A DNA stretch of 64,000 nucleotides from Robertmurraya massiliosenegalensis JC6. Lineage in GTDB: Bacteria > Bacillota > Bacilli > Bacillales > Cytobacillaceae. Made by a program: the position numbers and the translations under genes. Where the stretch lies: contig NZ_HE978511.1 in assembly GCF_000311725.1 (NCBI RefSeq), positions 116,610 to 180,609 on the forward strand, written 5' to 3'. The notes under the pieces were generated by a model, which had not been told where the DNA came from, made no database searches, and worked only from the letters and a program-made list of their open reading frames with translations. Positions 23,558-33,221 of the stretch are shown piece by piece (position 1 is the first letter of the stretch; every line of letters begins with the position of its first letter).

Positions 23558-24592
23558 ATGACTGATGCACTTATTGCAATAACTGTTTTATGGGGATTTG
23601 TCTTTATTTATGCCGTCATGGCGACAATGGATTTCGGTGCTGGTTTTTGGTCGATGGTTTACATGAATAAAGAAAAAACACGAGCAACCAATATCGCCAA
23701 TCGTTACCTATCGCCTACATGGGAAGTGACGAACACGTTTATCGTCGCCTTAGTAGTTGCCATTTACAGTCTTTTTCCAACGGCAGCTTATAGTCTTGGA
23801 ACGATCTTACTTATTCCAGGAAGTGCAATTCTTCTCTTACTGGCATTACGTAGTGCCTTTCTCGTGTTTTCTAATATTGCCACAGAGTATAAGAAACCTC
23901 TAACCTATATTTCAGGAATTACAGGGATTATCATTCCAGGATTGCTAATAAGTGTTCTACCTATTACACATGGACAGCTTGTTGAGTATGAAAATGGCAT
24001 CGCCAATCTGCACTTATCTAGCTTACTCAGTAGTGCAAATGTCTATGTTTTTATTGGGTTTGCGATCTCAAGTACCTTATTTCTTTCTTCTTTATTGTTA
24101 GCAGATTACTCAAATGTCTCAAATGAGCGTGAAGCTTACAATGTGTATTTACGAGATGGACGTTATTTAGGTCCACTAACGCTATTTTTTGCGATTTTCA
24201 TTATGTTTACCTTGCGCAATGAAGCTCAATGGTTATATGAACGGATGATGGAAGATCTTCCTCTTCTACTGATATCTGTTGGATGCTTTCTGATTATCGG
24301 AATCGGTTTATATGCACCATCCTTTTTTCAAAAAGATGTAACAGGAATGCCTCGTTTGGCCGTCATTGCAGCCATTGCACAATATTTGATCGCAAGTTAT
24401 GTATATGGAAAGGCTCATTTGCCCTATATCATTTATCCAAACATTACGATTGAGTCAGCCTTTACCGATCCGAACTCCTTTCGCGCTGTTTTCATCACCT
24501 ATATCATCGGATTTGCGATACTTTTCCCAGGGTTTATCTATTTTTGGAGTTTATTTATGCATGATAAAAAATACTTGCGGCAAAAAGGATGA
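23558..24592 (+). CDS. Cytochrome bd-type quinol oxidase subunit II (YthB/CydB)
   Basis: 344 aa, 8-9 membrane segments. It opens with LWGFVFIYAVMATMDFGAGFWSM, the subunit II helix with the conserved aromatic and Asp residues, and contains NRYLSPTWEVTNTFIV, a typical CydB feature. AGGAGG stands 9 bases before the ATG and the gap to subunit I is 13 bp. No cydC/D genes follow, as is usual for the ythAB type. Confidence 0.92.
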   Translation: MTDALIAITVLWGFVFIYAVMATMDFGAGFWSMVYMNKEKTRATNIANRYLSPTWEVTNTFIVALVVAIYSLFPTAAYSLGTILLIPGSAILLLLALRSAFLVFSNIATEYKKPLTYISGITGIIIPGLLISVLPITHGQLVEYENGIANLHLSSLLSSANVYVFIGFAISSTLFLSSLLLADYSNVSNEREAYNVYLRDGRYLGPLTLFFAIFIMFTLRNEAQWLYERMMEDLPLLLISVGCFLIIGIGLYAPSFFQKDVTGMPRLAVIAAIAQYLIASYVYGKAHLPYIIYPNITIESAFTDPNSFRAVFITYIIGFAILFPGFIYFWSLFMHDKKYLRQKG

Positions 24593-24599
24593 TACGCTA

Positions 24600-24622
24600 T
24601 GGGGCTTGTAACAGCCCCACCC
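24600..24622 (+). terminator. Weak terminator after the oxidase genes
   Basis: TGGGGCT pairs with AGCCCCA around TGTAAC. There is no T-run, so termination may be inefficient or factor-assisted. Confidence 0.45.
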
Positions 24623-24629
24623 TAAAATA

Positions 24630-25664
24630 TTATAAATGGATATTAAGAATCAATGTATCAAATAATTTCCCATTAACATACAACAATATTGCCCATTCAC
24701 CAGTCATTGGAAGTTTTACACTGGAAGGGGTGTGGGCATCTGCTCCGTTATTCTCTCCTCCTAGTTTTAAATTCCACCCTCCATTAAGGATTGGGTAGGC
24801 AGTTCTCTCTTTTTTATGAAAGCCAACTACCGTTAGTTCCATATTCAATGGATTTTCGATTCCCCATAGATGCCACATCCACTTTTGACTCATTTTAACA
24901 CTGGGCATATCAGCTCCGATGACACCTGACTTATCTACGTTCCCAATCATATTATCCCCTATATCAATCGCTTTTCTCTCCCAATCAATTTGCTCAAAAT
25001 CTCTTTTCTGGACAAATTCCGGGATATTTTCAGGTAGAAAAATAGGAGTAATTTCTTCGCTCTCAATAGAAACTATGACATCTCCATACAATTTCTCATC
25101 TAAATAAACCTCATATTTCCACAAGCCAGTATTTGGAACGATAAACTCCGTTGTAAATCTATTTAAACTAGAGTATCCTGGTGTTGGTTCAGTGATCTTT
25201 TGTGAAGGTAACACATTAATTCGCTCACCAGTTTCTTGATGAATGATGTCAATTTCAATCTCTTTTCCCTTGTAAGTATCAAAAGATTCTTTAAAACTGA
25301 ATATATAACCAAAAGGTTTTCCAGCCGTTAAAAAAGGATCTGGAAAAACAGCAAATAATTCCCTGCCATTTTTTTTGTAACTATATCGAACCTCCCATTC
25401 GTTTTGCAACGTTTCCTGAGTTCCCTGCTGTACTCCATCATTTAAGATAACGTGTTCTTTTATATCTATAAAAAACACGAGTAAGAAAAATGATATCGCT
25501 AGAGATGTAAGAACGTAAACATGAAATTGAGATTTCTTTGAGCCGATCATTTTACTCTCAAATAGTGAGAACCTGATTTTTTCTTTCTGAACTTCAGTAA
25601 ACCGTAATCCTTTATGTGTAGAAGAATCCATTGCTTTTCGAAGATTACGAAGGTTCTTCTCCAT
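24630..25664 (-). CDS. Membrane-anchored anti-sigma factor candidate
   Basis: 344 aa. Residues ~1-45 are cytoplasmic and charged, ~48-66 is one membrane span (VYVLTSLAISFFLLVFFI), and the rest (~280 aa) is outside, beta-rich, with immunoglobulin-like blocks (FIVPNTGLWKYEVYLDEKLYG; KLPMTGEWAILLYVNGKLF). It starts one base after the ECF sigma stop codon behind GGGGGAGG. Position and topology (short cytoplasmic end, single span, large sensor) are those of an anti-sigma factor. No ZAS zinc motif is present. The external domain resembles DUF4871-type proteins, but I am not sure of that. Confidence 0.65.
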   Translation of the reverse strand: MEKNLRNLRKAMDSSTHKGLRFTEVQKEKIRFSLFESKMIGSKKSQFHVYVLTSLAISFFLLVFFIDIKEHVILNDGVQQGTQETLQNEWEVRYSYKKNGRELFAVFPDPFLTAGKPFGYIFSFKESFDTYKGKEIEIDIIHQETGERINVLPSQKITEPTPGYSSLNRFTTEFIVPNTGLWKYEVYLDEKLYGDVIVSIESEEITPIFLPENIPEFVQKRDFEQIDWERKAIDIGDNMIGNVDKSGVIGADMPSVKMSQKWMWHLWGIENPLNMELTVVGFHKKERTAYPILNGGWNLKLGGENNGADAHTPSSVKLPMTGEWAILLYVNGKLFDTLILNIHL

Positions 25665-25665
25665 T

Positions 25666-26196
25666 TTACCTCCCCCTTTCCAAATTCGTTTTTAACTTTA
25701 ACCTTGCTCTACTCAATCTTGTTTTGACCGTATTTCTTTTAATTTTTAATAGTTCACTAATTTCATCTATTGGTAGTTCTTCGTAATAAAATAATGTGAT
25801 TACTTCCCGATATTTTAAAGGAAGTTCTAAGACGCAAATAGATAGATACTCTTCTTCGTTTTTCTTCATAACCCTCATTTCAGGGGTAACCTCAGAAGAA
25901 ATGATACGTTTAAATAGATCAGGATTAATGATAACCTTTTTAAATAATGAACTCTTTAACATATCTTTGCACTTGTTAATCGTGATCCGATAAATCCATG
26001 CCTTAAAAGAGACAACTTCACTCATCTTGTCATATTTCTTATAACAAGTGATAAATACGTCTTGAACAATATCCTCAGCAAGATTCCAATCCTTTAAATA
26101 GTTATAAGAAAGCTTTGTTAATCGATCACCATATTGGTCCATAATATTTTCAAACCATTTATCCCTAGTTTCTTCATAATTTTTTTCCTCCCCCAT
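25666..26196 (-). CDS. ECF-subfamily RNA polymerase sigma factor
   Basis: 176 aa from the ATG at 26196 after GGAGAG; twelve earlier residues are in frame but extend into the leader. Region 2 is YGDRLTKLSYNYLKDWNLAEDIVQDVFITCYKKYD with FKAWIYRITINKCKDML. Region 4 is ELPLKYREVITLFYYEELPIDEISELLKIKRNTVKTRLSRARLKL-like (HTH of sigma-70 r4_2). It is co-transcribed with the candidate anti-sigma gene and preceded by an ECF-type promoter, so it probably activates its own operon. Confidence 0.92.
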   Translation of the reverse strand: MGEEKNYEETRDKWFENIMDQYGDRLTKLSYNYLKDWNLAEDIVQDVFITCYKKYDKMSEVVSFKAWIYRITINKCKDMLKSSLFKKVIINPDLFKRIISSEVTPEMRVMKKNEEEYLSICVLELPLKYREVITLFYYEELPIDEISELLKIKRNTVKTRLSRARLKLKTNLERGR

Positions 26197-26240
26197 TCTT
26201 CTCTCCACTACACGCACACCCCTCATTCTCACCTATAGCT

Positions 26241-26268
26241 AAGACGATTGAGTTCTACTTTGGTTTCA
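26241..26268 (-). promoter_or_regulatory. ECF-type autoregulatory promoter
   Basis: On the minus strand TGAAAC and CGTCTT are separated by 16 bp. TGAAAC-N16-CGT is the ECF (SigW-like) promoter form. It ends about 45 bp before the sigma gene start, as expected for self-activation. Confidence 0.75.
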
Positions 26269-26381
26269 TTTTTTGAAATAATTGCATATTCTATTTTTCG
26301 AGATAGTACAGCAAGATACCCTCCAGAGTAGCTAGTTTGCAAATTTATTGTAATAAATATCAACAACTGAGTGTAACTAAA

Positions 26382-26422
26382 AAAAAGCCCGCACCTACTG
26401 CTTAAAACAGAGGTACGGGCTC
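26382..26422 (-). terminator. Terminator of the ABC importer operon
   Basis: On the minus strand AGCCCGTACCT pairs with AGGTGCGGGCT and is followed by eight T residues. Confidence 0.9.
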
Positions 26423-26435
26423 TTCCATTACTTTT

Positions 26436-27461
26436 CTACTCCAACGCCATCTCCATAATTTCATGAGTATAAGCTTCATCTAAATTGGCTGGTTCCTGGA
26501 TAACCCCAAACTGATGGGCAATATCTGCCGTCTGTTTGAACATCTCGTCGTCAATCATACCAATATTTTCAGGAGCAAATCCTTCTGGTACAACAAGCTT
26601 CGCTACTTCTTCCATCATCTTCAATTGGTGCTCTCTCGTGCTACTTCCTTCTTCCGCTTCCTTCATGACCGCATCAACAGCTGCTTTTGGATCGTCAATC
26701 GCAGCCTGCCATCCTTTAATAGATGCACGAACAAATTTAGCGGCTACTTCCTTATTTTCTTCTAACCATTCCTTATTAGCAAAAAGATTGTCCTCAAGCA
26801 TGGCTACTCCTTCATCATTCATGTCGATAACATTAAGGTCGCTTTCAGGAATGCCTTCTGCAAGGACGACATTGTACTCATTGTAAGTCATTGCTGAGGC
26901 GGCATCAATTTCTCCACCTAAAAATTGGTCCATCGTGAAACCTTGTTTAACAAATGATAGATCCTTATTTTGATCAAGTCCATACTTATCAAATAATGCT
27001 AAAATCTCGAATTCATTTCCACCCATCCAGTTGCCTACATTTTTGCCTGCTAAATCTTCAGCAGAGTTAATTCCAGCTTCTTTTTTGGACACTAACAGCA
27101 ATCCACTCTTTTGATAGATTTGAGCAATTTGTATGAGTGGTAAACCTTGTTCTTGATGGGGCAGTAAGCTCGCTACCCACCCAATTCCAATATCAGCAGC
27201 ACCGTTTGCAACCTGTTGTTCAGGGACAATATCCGGCCCTCCAGGAACAATCGTAACATCTAAACCTTCATCTTCAAAATAGCCATTTTCTAAAGCTACA
27301 AAGTACCCAGCAAATTGAGCTTGCGGAACCCATTTTAACTGTAGTTTAACCGGGGTTAGATCACCTGATGAACCTGAGGATGTATCATTTCCACACCCTG
27401 TTAAAAAAATCCCTGTCAACATTACTACTAAAATCATTAATCTTCCAAGCGTTTGCTTCAC
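26436..27461 (-). CDS. NMT1/THI5-type ABC transporter substrate-binding lipoprotein
   Basis: 341 aa, GTG start after GGGGAAAG. A signal peptide ends in the lipobox LTGC (Cys ~23). The NMT1/SsuA fold follows: KLQLKWVPQAQFAGYFVALENGYFEDEGLDV, GGPDIVPEQQVANGAADIGIG, KNVGNWMGGNEFE. Relatives bind thiamine pyrimidines, riboflavin or similar rings. It is the last gene of the importer operon, next to the pyrimidine degradation genes, so a pyrimidine or dihydropyrimidine is the likely ligand. No TPP riboswitch is present upstream. Confidence 0.85.
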   Translation of the reverse strand: MKQTLGRLMILVVMLTGIFLTGCGNDTSSGSSGDLTPVKLQLKWVPQAQFAGYFVALENGYFEDEGLDVTIVPGGPDIVPEQQVANGAADIGIGWVASLLPHQEQGLPLIQIAQIYQKSGLLLVSKKEAGINSAEDLAGKNVGNWMGGNEFEILALFDKYGLDQNKDLSFVKQGFTMDQFLGGEIDAASAMTYNEYNVVLAEGIPESDLNVIDMNDEGVAMLEDNLFANKEWLEENKEVAAKFVRASIKGWQAAIDDPKAAVDAVMKEAEEGSSTREHQLKMMEEVAKLVVPEGFAPENIGMIDDEMFKQTADIAHQFGVIQEPANLDEAYTHEIMEMALE

Positions 27462-27566
27462 TCGCTTTCCCCCTTATATACTTTACTATTAGATGCATGA
27501 CAAGATGATTTGAACTTTTTACTATATTAAGATTTTCGCTCCTGCAAAAAATCAGAATACCCTATC

Positions 27567-28424
27567 CTATGTTCTAGCTGAGGAATGCCATTTTAAGAAG
27601 ATTTTCTCTAGTCCTTCTATGATTAGGTAAAAAAGGATTCCTGCTATCGCTGCCATAACGATGCAAGCCCATCCTAGTGGCATTTTTGCTACTTTAATAG
27701 AATTGGATAGCAAATAACCGAGACCTTTCGAAGAAAAGAAGAATTCGCCAACTATCGCACCAATCATGCTCGCCGTTGTATTAATTTTTAATGCGGTAAA
27801 GACGTATGGGAGACTATTGTTGACCCGTAGAAAACGTAACACATCCAGTTTTCTCGCCGCATAGGAATGCATTAAATCAAGGGCGAGTGGATTGACATTT
27901 GTCATCCCTTTATAGGCATTGATTGCCATCGCAGCCATGGTCACTACAACAACAATGGCAACACGAGAAGCAATTCCATCTCCAAACCAAAGATTCATAA
28001 TCGGCGCTAAAGCAACGATTGGAACAGCGTTTAACGCAACGACAATCCATAAACCACCTTGACCCCATTTCGGAAAGACGGTTGCTACTAAGGCAAAGAC
28101 GAAACCGAGCGAAGAGCCTATAAGCATCCCAAGAACAGCTTCAGACACGGTATATCCCATATAGGCTATCAAGATGTCCAAATTTTCGATGGTCGCCTCT
28201 ACAATCGCTGATGGCAAAGGTAGCTGATAAGTTCGCAATTGTAAAATGAAGTGAAACACTTCCAATTGCCATAATGACATAAAAAGGATGCCCGCTCCAA
28301 CAGGTAGAAGTACTTTTTGATAGCTATTACGTATATTTGCATTCCTCGAAGATTTCCCTACACCTTTTACTGCGACAGGCTGCTGGACCCACGTCATTTC
28401 TTTTTCTGCTGGTTTTCCAGCCAT
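27567..28424 (-). CDS. ABC transporter permease (NMT1-associated)
   Basis: 285 aa, about six membrane segments after a ~35-residue cytoplasmic start. The EAA loop (DLMHSYAARKLDVLRFLRVNNSLPYVFTALK) is the binding-protein-dependent permease signature. It is adjacent to another permease of the same type (28425) without a gap, so the importer channel is a heterodimer. The start ATG follows GGAGTG. Confidence 0.88.
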   Translation of the reverse strand: MAGKPAEKEMTWVQQPVAVKGVGKSSRNANIRNSYQKVLLPVGAGILFMSLWQLEVFHFILQLRTYQLPLPSAIVEATIENLDILIAYMGYTVSEAVLGMLIGSSLGFVFALVATVFPKWGQGGLWIVVALNAVPIVALAPIMNLWFGDGIASRVAIVVVVTMAAMAINAYKGMTNVNPLALDLMHSYAARKLDVLRFLRVNNSLPYVFTALKINTTASMIGAIVGEFFFSSKGLGYLLSNSIKVAKMPLGWACIVMAAIAGILFYLIIEGLEKIFLKWHSSART

Positions 28425-29231
28425 CTACTCATCACTCCTAATCTTTCGAAATTCAGGCTGCCAAGGAGTTACCAATCGCTCAATGAGACTGATGATAAAA
28501 TAACTAATGATTCCTAAAAAAGCACCAGCTAAAACCGTGAGCCAAAACATATAATTATGAGATGGACCGTAGTATAAATTACGAAGCATGATCACTCCAA
28601 TCCCTTTAGTTGCTCCCATCAACTCTACTAAAATCGCACCGGTTACAGCGAGTGGTGCAGCAATTTTCAATCCGCTAAATAAACTAGGGAGGGATGAAGG
28701 TAATCGTAACTTCCAATATATCGTCCAAGGCTTCGCCGCGTAAGATTGCATTAACTCCGCTGCAGTTGGCTCTGCACTGCGTAATCCTCTAAGCATATTG
28801 AGGGCCACTGGAAAAAAGGTAATATAGCCTGCAATCAATATTCGCGCTAGCTGGTCATCATGTACGATTCCATATACAATCGGGGCTAATCCAAGGATTG
28901 GAATCATTTGCGAAGCAACCGCATATGGGAATGTCAATTGTTCTACCCATTTCGATACACTCATCAGAACAGCTAACAACACTCCCGCTAACGCCCCAAA
29001 TACAAACCCTAAAGTTGCATTGGCAAACGTCACCCAACCTTCTACTAATAAAATATTTGCATATCCTGGAAAAGTAGCAGCTAGTTCATGTAGATATGGG
29101 AGTTTTGACTGAGCTAAAGGTACTTCCAATACTTCGAGTAACAACCATGACAACAATTGCCAGAGAAGTATCACCCCGAGAAACCAGAAAAGTAAGGGTG
29201 TTACACGATGATTGACGACTATATTTTTCAT
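28425..29231 (-). CDS. ABC transporter permease (NMT1-associated)
   Basis: 268 aa, six membrane segments. The EAA loop is ELMQSYAAKPWTIYWKLRLPSSLPSLFSGLK. It pairs with the downstream permease and the ATPase three bp upstream. ATG after GGAG. Confidence 0.88.
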   Translation of the reverse strand: MKNIVVNHRVTPLLFWFLGVILLWQLLSWLLLEVLEVPLAQSKLPYLHELAATFPGYANILLVEGWVTFANATLGFVFGALAGVLLAVLMSVSKWVEQLTFPYAVASQMIPILGLAPIVYGIVHDDQLARILIAGYITFFPVALNMLRGLRSAEPTAAELMQSYAAKPWTIYWKLRLPSSLPSLFSGLKIAAPLAVTGAILVELMGATKGIGVIMLRNLYYGPSHNYMFWLTVLAGAFLGIISYFIISLIERLVTPWQPEFRKIRSDE

Positions 29232-29234
29232 TTG

Positions 29235-30020
29235 CTACACTCCCTCGAAACTATCGCGAATGTTTGAGATAAGTTCATAAAATTCGTAACTGTTGCGCAT
29301 TTCCTTTGTTCTTGGACGAGACAAAGGAATTTCTACAACCGTCGAAAGTCTCCCTGGATGTGGTGATAGAACAAACACTCGATCTGATAAAAAGATGGCT
29401 TCAGGAATACTGTGTGTGACGAACACGACCGTGTTTTTCACTTTACTCCAAATGGATAGTAATTCTTCGTTAAGTCGTTCCCTTGAAAATTCATCTAATG
29501 CAGAGAAAGGTTCATCCATGAGGAGAATTTCCGGTTCTATTGCAAGGGCTCTCGCAATCGCGACCCTTTGTTGCATCCCTCCGCTTAACTGCCACGGATA
29601 TTTCTCCTTAAAATCACTTAAACCGACTAATTCTAGTAAGTTAGCAACTCTTTTATCACGTTCATTCTTATCCACTCCCATCATTTCCAGTGGAAGGGAA
29701 ACATTATTTTTTATTTTCCTCCAGTCATACAAGACAGGACTTTGAAAAACGATTCCATATTTTTGAGCCAATCGAGCTTCCTTTGCAGTTCCACCAGCCA
29801 CTTTAATTTCCCCACTCGTTGGCTGAATCAAATCTGCCATAATTCTTAATAATGTTGTTTTCCCACAGCCAGAAGGTCCTAATAGAGAGACAAATTCTCC
29901 CTTACGAATATCAACAGTGACATTATCAAGAGCTAAAACCTCTGACTTGTCAGTTTGATAGCGCATGCTAACATGTTCCAATTCTATTTCTGTTCTAATA
30001 TTTTGCGTTAAGGTCATCAT
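29235..30020 (-). CDS. ABC transporter ATP-binding protein (NMT1-associated)
   Basis: 261 aa from the ATG at 30020, which follows GGGAGG by 6 bases; the open frame extends 17 residues further without a ribosome site. Walker A is LLGPSGCGKTTLLR, the signature LSGGMQQRVAIARAL, Walker B LLMDEPFSALDE and the switch His FVTHSIPEA. It is of the SsuB/TauB/ThiZ type. It is the first gene of the four-gene importer operon, separated from the degradation genes by a terminator. Confidence 0.9.
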   Translation of the reverse strand: MMTLTQNIRTEIELEHVSMRYQTDKSEVLALDNVTVDIRKGEFVSLLGPSGCGKTTLLRIMADLIQPTSGEIKVAGGTAKEARLAQKYGIVFQSPVLYDWRKIKNNVSLPLEMMGVDKNERDKRVANLLELVGLSDFKEKYPWQLSGGMQQRVAIARALAIEPEILLMDEPFSALDEFSRERLNEELLSIWSKVKNTVVFVTHSIPEAIFLSDRVFVLSPHPGRLSTVVEIPLSRPRTKEMRNSYEFYELISNIRDSFEGV

Positions 30021-30165
30021 CAATGCCCTCCCTGCTTGAAAAATGGTCAATTTTTTCATTAACATTGTCATGTTTTATTACATTTTAGCGTTGATTTATT
30101 TCGATTACATTAGACATAGTGTCAAAACTTACATGGAATGAAATGAATATTGTTAGTTTTTCTCA

Positions 30166-30199
30166 CAAAAAAACTCCCCTCATTACATAAGGGAGTTTA
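30166..30199 (-). terminator. Terminator of the pyrimidine degradation operon
   Basis: On the minus strand AAACTCCC pairs with GGGGAGTTT, followed by TTTTT. The aminotransferase stop codon TAA lies inside the loop. Confidence 0.8.
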
Positions 30200-31538
30200 A
30201 TTCTTTAACTAACGTTTCGATGAGGAATTCAATGTCCTCCTCTTTTATATTTAGAGGTGGCGCAAGGGTAAGGACGTTATTAAATCCAGCTACAGTGGCT
30301 CCATTTTTTCCAATAATGATCCTTGCATCTTTGCAATGACCCATAACCTTGTTCACGAGCGCAACTTCGATCGGCTCTTTTGTATCTTTATTGGAGACGA
30401 GTTCTATTCCAACAAGAAGTCCTTTTCCTCTAATATCACCGACATACGGATTTTCCTTTAACTGATTAGCCAATGAGTCTTGCAAATACGCCCCTAGCTT
30501 TTTTGATCGTGCAAATAATTGCTCTTTTTCCATGATTTCTAAGTTCTTTAATGCAAGGGAACAGGCTGCTGGATTTCCTCCAAACGTATTGACATGACGG
30601 AAGTAATCATATTGTTCCGTTCCCTTGAAAGCATCATATATTTCCTTTTTAACGGCGGTTGCCGACAATGGTAGATATGCACTTGTAATCCCTTTTGCCA
30701 TCGTGATGATATCAGGTTTTACTCCGTAATTCATGTATCCGAATGCTTCTCCTGTTCGACCGAAGCCGCAAATCACCTCATCAATAATCATTAAGGCACC
30801 ATGCTTTTTACAAACTTCTTCGACACCTTTTAAATAATTTTCTGGTGGCATAATTACCCCTCCACCTGTAATAATTGGCTCCATAATTACTCCAGCCATC
30901 GTTTCGCTCATTTCCCATGTCATGATGCGATCGATTTCTTGTACCGATTTCAATTTAAGGGGGGGCGTCTTATCATCCTCTGGACAGCGATATTGATCGG
31001 GAGGGGACACCTTTAAAAATCCTGGTGCAAGCGGTTCATACTTATATTTTCTTTCCGCTTGACCTGTTGCAGCTAGTGCTCCCATCGAATTACCATGGTA
31101 AGCCCGATAGCGAGAGATAAACTTATAGCGATGTCCCTCTCCTTTTTGCTGATGGTATTGCCGAACGATTTTAAATGCCGTCTCATTGGCTTCAGACCCA
31201 CTATTCGAGAAAAATATGACGTATTCATCTTTCAGCATTTCATTCAATTTCTCCGCTAAACGAATCGCAGGCTTATGACTTTGGGTTAAAGGAAAATATG
31301 CCATCTCTTTTAATTGATCGTAGGCGGCTTCAGCCAGTTCCTTTCGTCCGTAACCAACATTTACACACCAAAGTCCTGCCATTGCATCTAGAAATCTATT
31401 TCCCGTATCATCCGTGACCCACGATCCATCAGCTTTCGTAGCGATCATCGTATGAGCCGGTTGATAAGGCTTCATTGAATGCCACACATATTCTCGATCC
31501 TTCGTTTTATAATTAATATCAGGCATGATTTCGACCAT
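30183..31538 (-). CDS. Omega-amino acid:pyruvate aminotransferase (class III)
   Basis: 451 aa, fold type I, class III. PLP site: DEVICGFGRTGEAFGY with the catalytic Lys in ITMAKGITSAYLPLSA. SNSGSEANETAFKIVRQYH and YRAYHGNSMGALAATGQ bind cofactor and substrate. In this cluster the substrate should be beta-alanine (from uracil) or 3-aminoisobutyrate (from thymine), giving malonate or methylmalonate semialdehyde for the next enzyme. Annotation as a taurine- or GABA-type enzyme is the alternative. Confidence 0.88.
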   Translation of the reverse strand: MVEIMPDINYKTKDREYVWHSMKPYQPAHTMIATKADGSWVTDDTGNRFLDAMAGLWCVNVGYGRKELAEAAYDQLKEMAYFPLTQSHKPAIRLAEKLNEMLKDEYVIFFSNSGSEANETAFKIVRQYHQQKGEGHRYKFISRYRAYHGNSMGALAATGQAERKYKYEPLAPGFLKVSPPDQYRCPEDDKTPPLKLKSVQEIDRIMTWEMSETMAGVIMEPIITGGGVIMPPENYLKGVEEVCKKHGALMIIDEVICGFGRTGEAFGYMNYGVKPDIITMAKGITSAYLPLSATAVKKEIYDAFKGTEQYDYFRHVNTFGGNPAACSLALKNLEIMEKEQLFARSKKLGAYLQDSLANQLKENPYVGDIRGKGLLVGIELVSNKDTKEPIEVALVNKVMGHCKDARIIIGKNGATVAGFNNVLTLAPPLNIKEEDIEFLIETLVKELNSLM

Positions 31539-31641
31539 TTTCCTTTCACTCCTTTAGTGAAAATGCGATATATTTGGATTGTCGTTGGGTATGCTGGTCT
31601 TGGTTACGCATCTTTCAATATTCATTGCGGCTGTTTGAGCA

Positions 31642-33108
31642 TTAATAATCAAACCGAGACGTAATCATTTTTTTCTTCGTGTAAAAATTAACGCCATCTT
31701 TGCCATTGACATGGAGGTCACCATAAAAGGAATCTTTCCACCCTGAAAATGGGAAAAAGGCCATTGTCGCTGGGACTCCAACATTAATACCCAGCATGCC
31801 CGCTTCTGCTTCCTCTCGAAACTGTCTTACTGCACGAGCATCCTTTGAATAGAGCGTTGCCCCGTTTCCATAGCGGGACATCCTTATCAATTCCAAGCTC
31901 TCATCTAAATCGCTAGCTCGTAAAATACTGAGAACAGGAGCAAAAATTTCCTCCTTAGCAATTTTCATTTTCGGTGTTACATGATCGAAAATGGTGGCAC
32001 CAAGAAAATAGCCTTCTGGTAACTTTTCCATTTCCGTTCTTCCGTCACGAATTAAACACGCTCCTTCTTCAAGACCCGTTTCAATATAGTCAAGTACTTT
32101 TGCCCGATGAGATTCACGAATAACTGGCGTAAGCAATACTTCTTCGTATAAGCCGTTACCAATCACCAGTTGATCCGTTTTATTCTTCAGAGCTTCAACA
32201 AACTCTTCACCTTCTCCAACGAGAATGACCGCACTACATGCCATACATCTTTGTCCTGCACTTCCAAAAGCAGAACTAATAATATTCTCAACAGCCTTTT
32301 CCATATTGGCATCTGGCATCACAACATGATGATTTTTCGCACCTGACAAAGCTTGCACTCTTTTTCCGGCAGCTGCTGCCCGTTCATAAACATACTTTGC
32401 GACCGGCTGGGAACCAACAAAGGAAATCGCCTTCACATCTGGGTGTTGGAGAAGTCCATTTACTACATCGTGTGCTCCATGAACGATATTTAGAACTCCC
32501 TTTGGCCCACCTGCTTTTGTAAAAAGTCGAGCTAGTTCATTTGCAAGCAACGGTGTTCGCTCGGAAGGCTTTAATACGAACGTATTGCCACAAGCGATGG
32601 CTAACGGAAACATCCATAACGGCACCATCATTGGAAAATTGTAAGGAGTAATGCCGCCGACAACTCCTAATGGAAAACGAAACATTTCAGAATCAATTTC
32701 CGGTGCAATGGTCGATAAAGTCTCACCCATTAATAGCGTGGGTGCTCCTGCAGCGAACTCGACACACTCTATCCCACGTTGAACTTCGCCATATGCTTCC
32801 TTATATGCTTTGCCATTTTCCTGAACAATGAGCTTTGCTAGCTTTTCATGGTTTTCGGTTAACAGATAGTGATAGTTAAATAGAATTCTAGCTCGCTTAG
32901 GTACTGGCATACCTTTCCAAGCTATAAAGGCTTTTTTTGCCTCAGCTACCGCATGATTTACATCCTCTTTAGTTGATAATGGAACTTTTGCCACCACTTC
33001 ACCACTAGCAGGATTTATGACATCAGAAAATTCATTACTTTGTACTTCAACCCATTCCCCATTAACAAAATTCTTTAATATTTCCGTTTCCCTTTGAAGT
33101 AAATCCAT
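31642..33108 (-). CDS. CoA-acylating (methyl)malonate semialdehyde dehydrogenase
   Basis: 488 aa aldehyde dehydrogenase of the MmsA/IolA group. Features are FPLGVVGGITPYNFPMMVPL, AFVLKPSERTPL-like NAD site, the catalytic Cys in GSAGQRCMACSAVILVG, and KEEIFAPVLS. MmsA enzymes convert malonate or methylmalonate semialdehyde to acetyl-CoA or propionyl-CoA. Here it completes reductive pyrimidine degradation. Start ATG after GAGGTGG. Confidence 0.9.
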   Translation of the reverse strand: MDLLQRETEILKNFVNGEWVEVQSNEFSDVINPASGEVVAKVPLSTKEDVNHAVAEAKKAFIAWKGMPVPKRARILFNYHYLLTENHEKLAKLIVQENGKAYKEAYGEVQRGIECVEFAAGAPTLLMGETLSTIAPEIDSEMFRFPLGVVGGITPYNFPMMVPLWMFPLAIACGNTFVLKPSERTPLLANELARLFTKAGGPKGVLNIVHGAHDVVNGLLQHPDVKAISFVGSQPVAKYVYERAAAAGKRVQALSGAKNHHVVMPDANMEKAVENIISSAFGSAGQRCMACSAVILVGEGEEFVEALKNKTDQLVIGNGLYEEVLLTPVIRESHRAKVLDYIETGLEEGACLIRDGRTEMEKLPEGYFLGATIFDHVTPKMKIAKEEIFAPVLSILRASDLDESLELIRMSRYGNGATLYSKDARAVRQFREEAEAGMLGINVGVPATMAFFPFSGWKDSFYGDLHVNGKDGVNFYTKKKMITSRFDY

Positions 33109-33221
33109 TCATTCACCCACCTCATTTATATTTCTCGCTCAAGATACCTAACGTAGTTCCATTATCTGTGAGATAGAACAAACATACATTAGACAACCTG
33201 TAAAATCGTTCTCCTTTTTCA

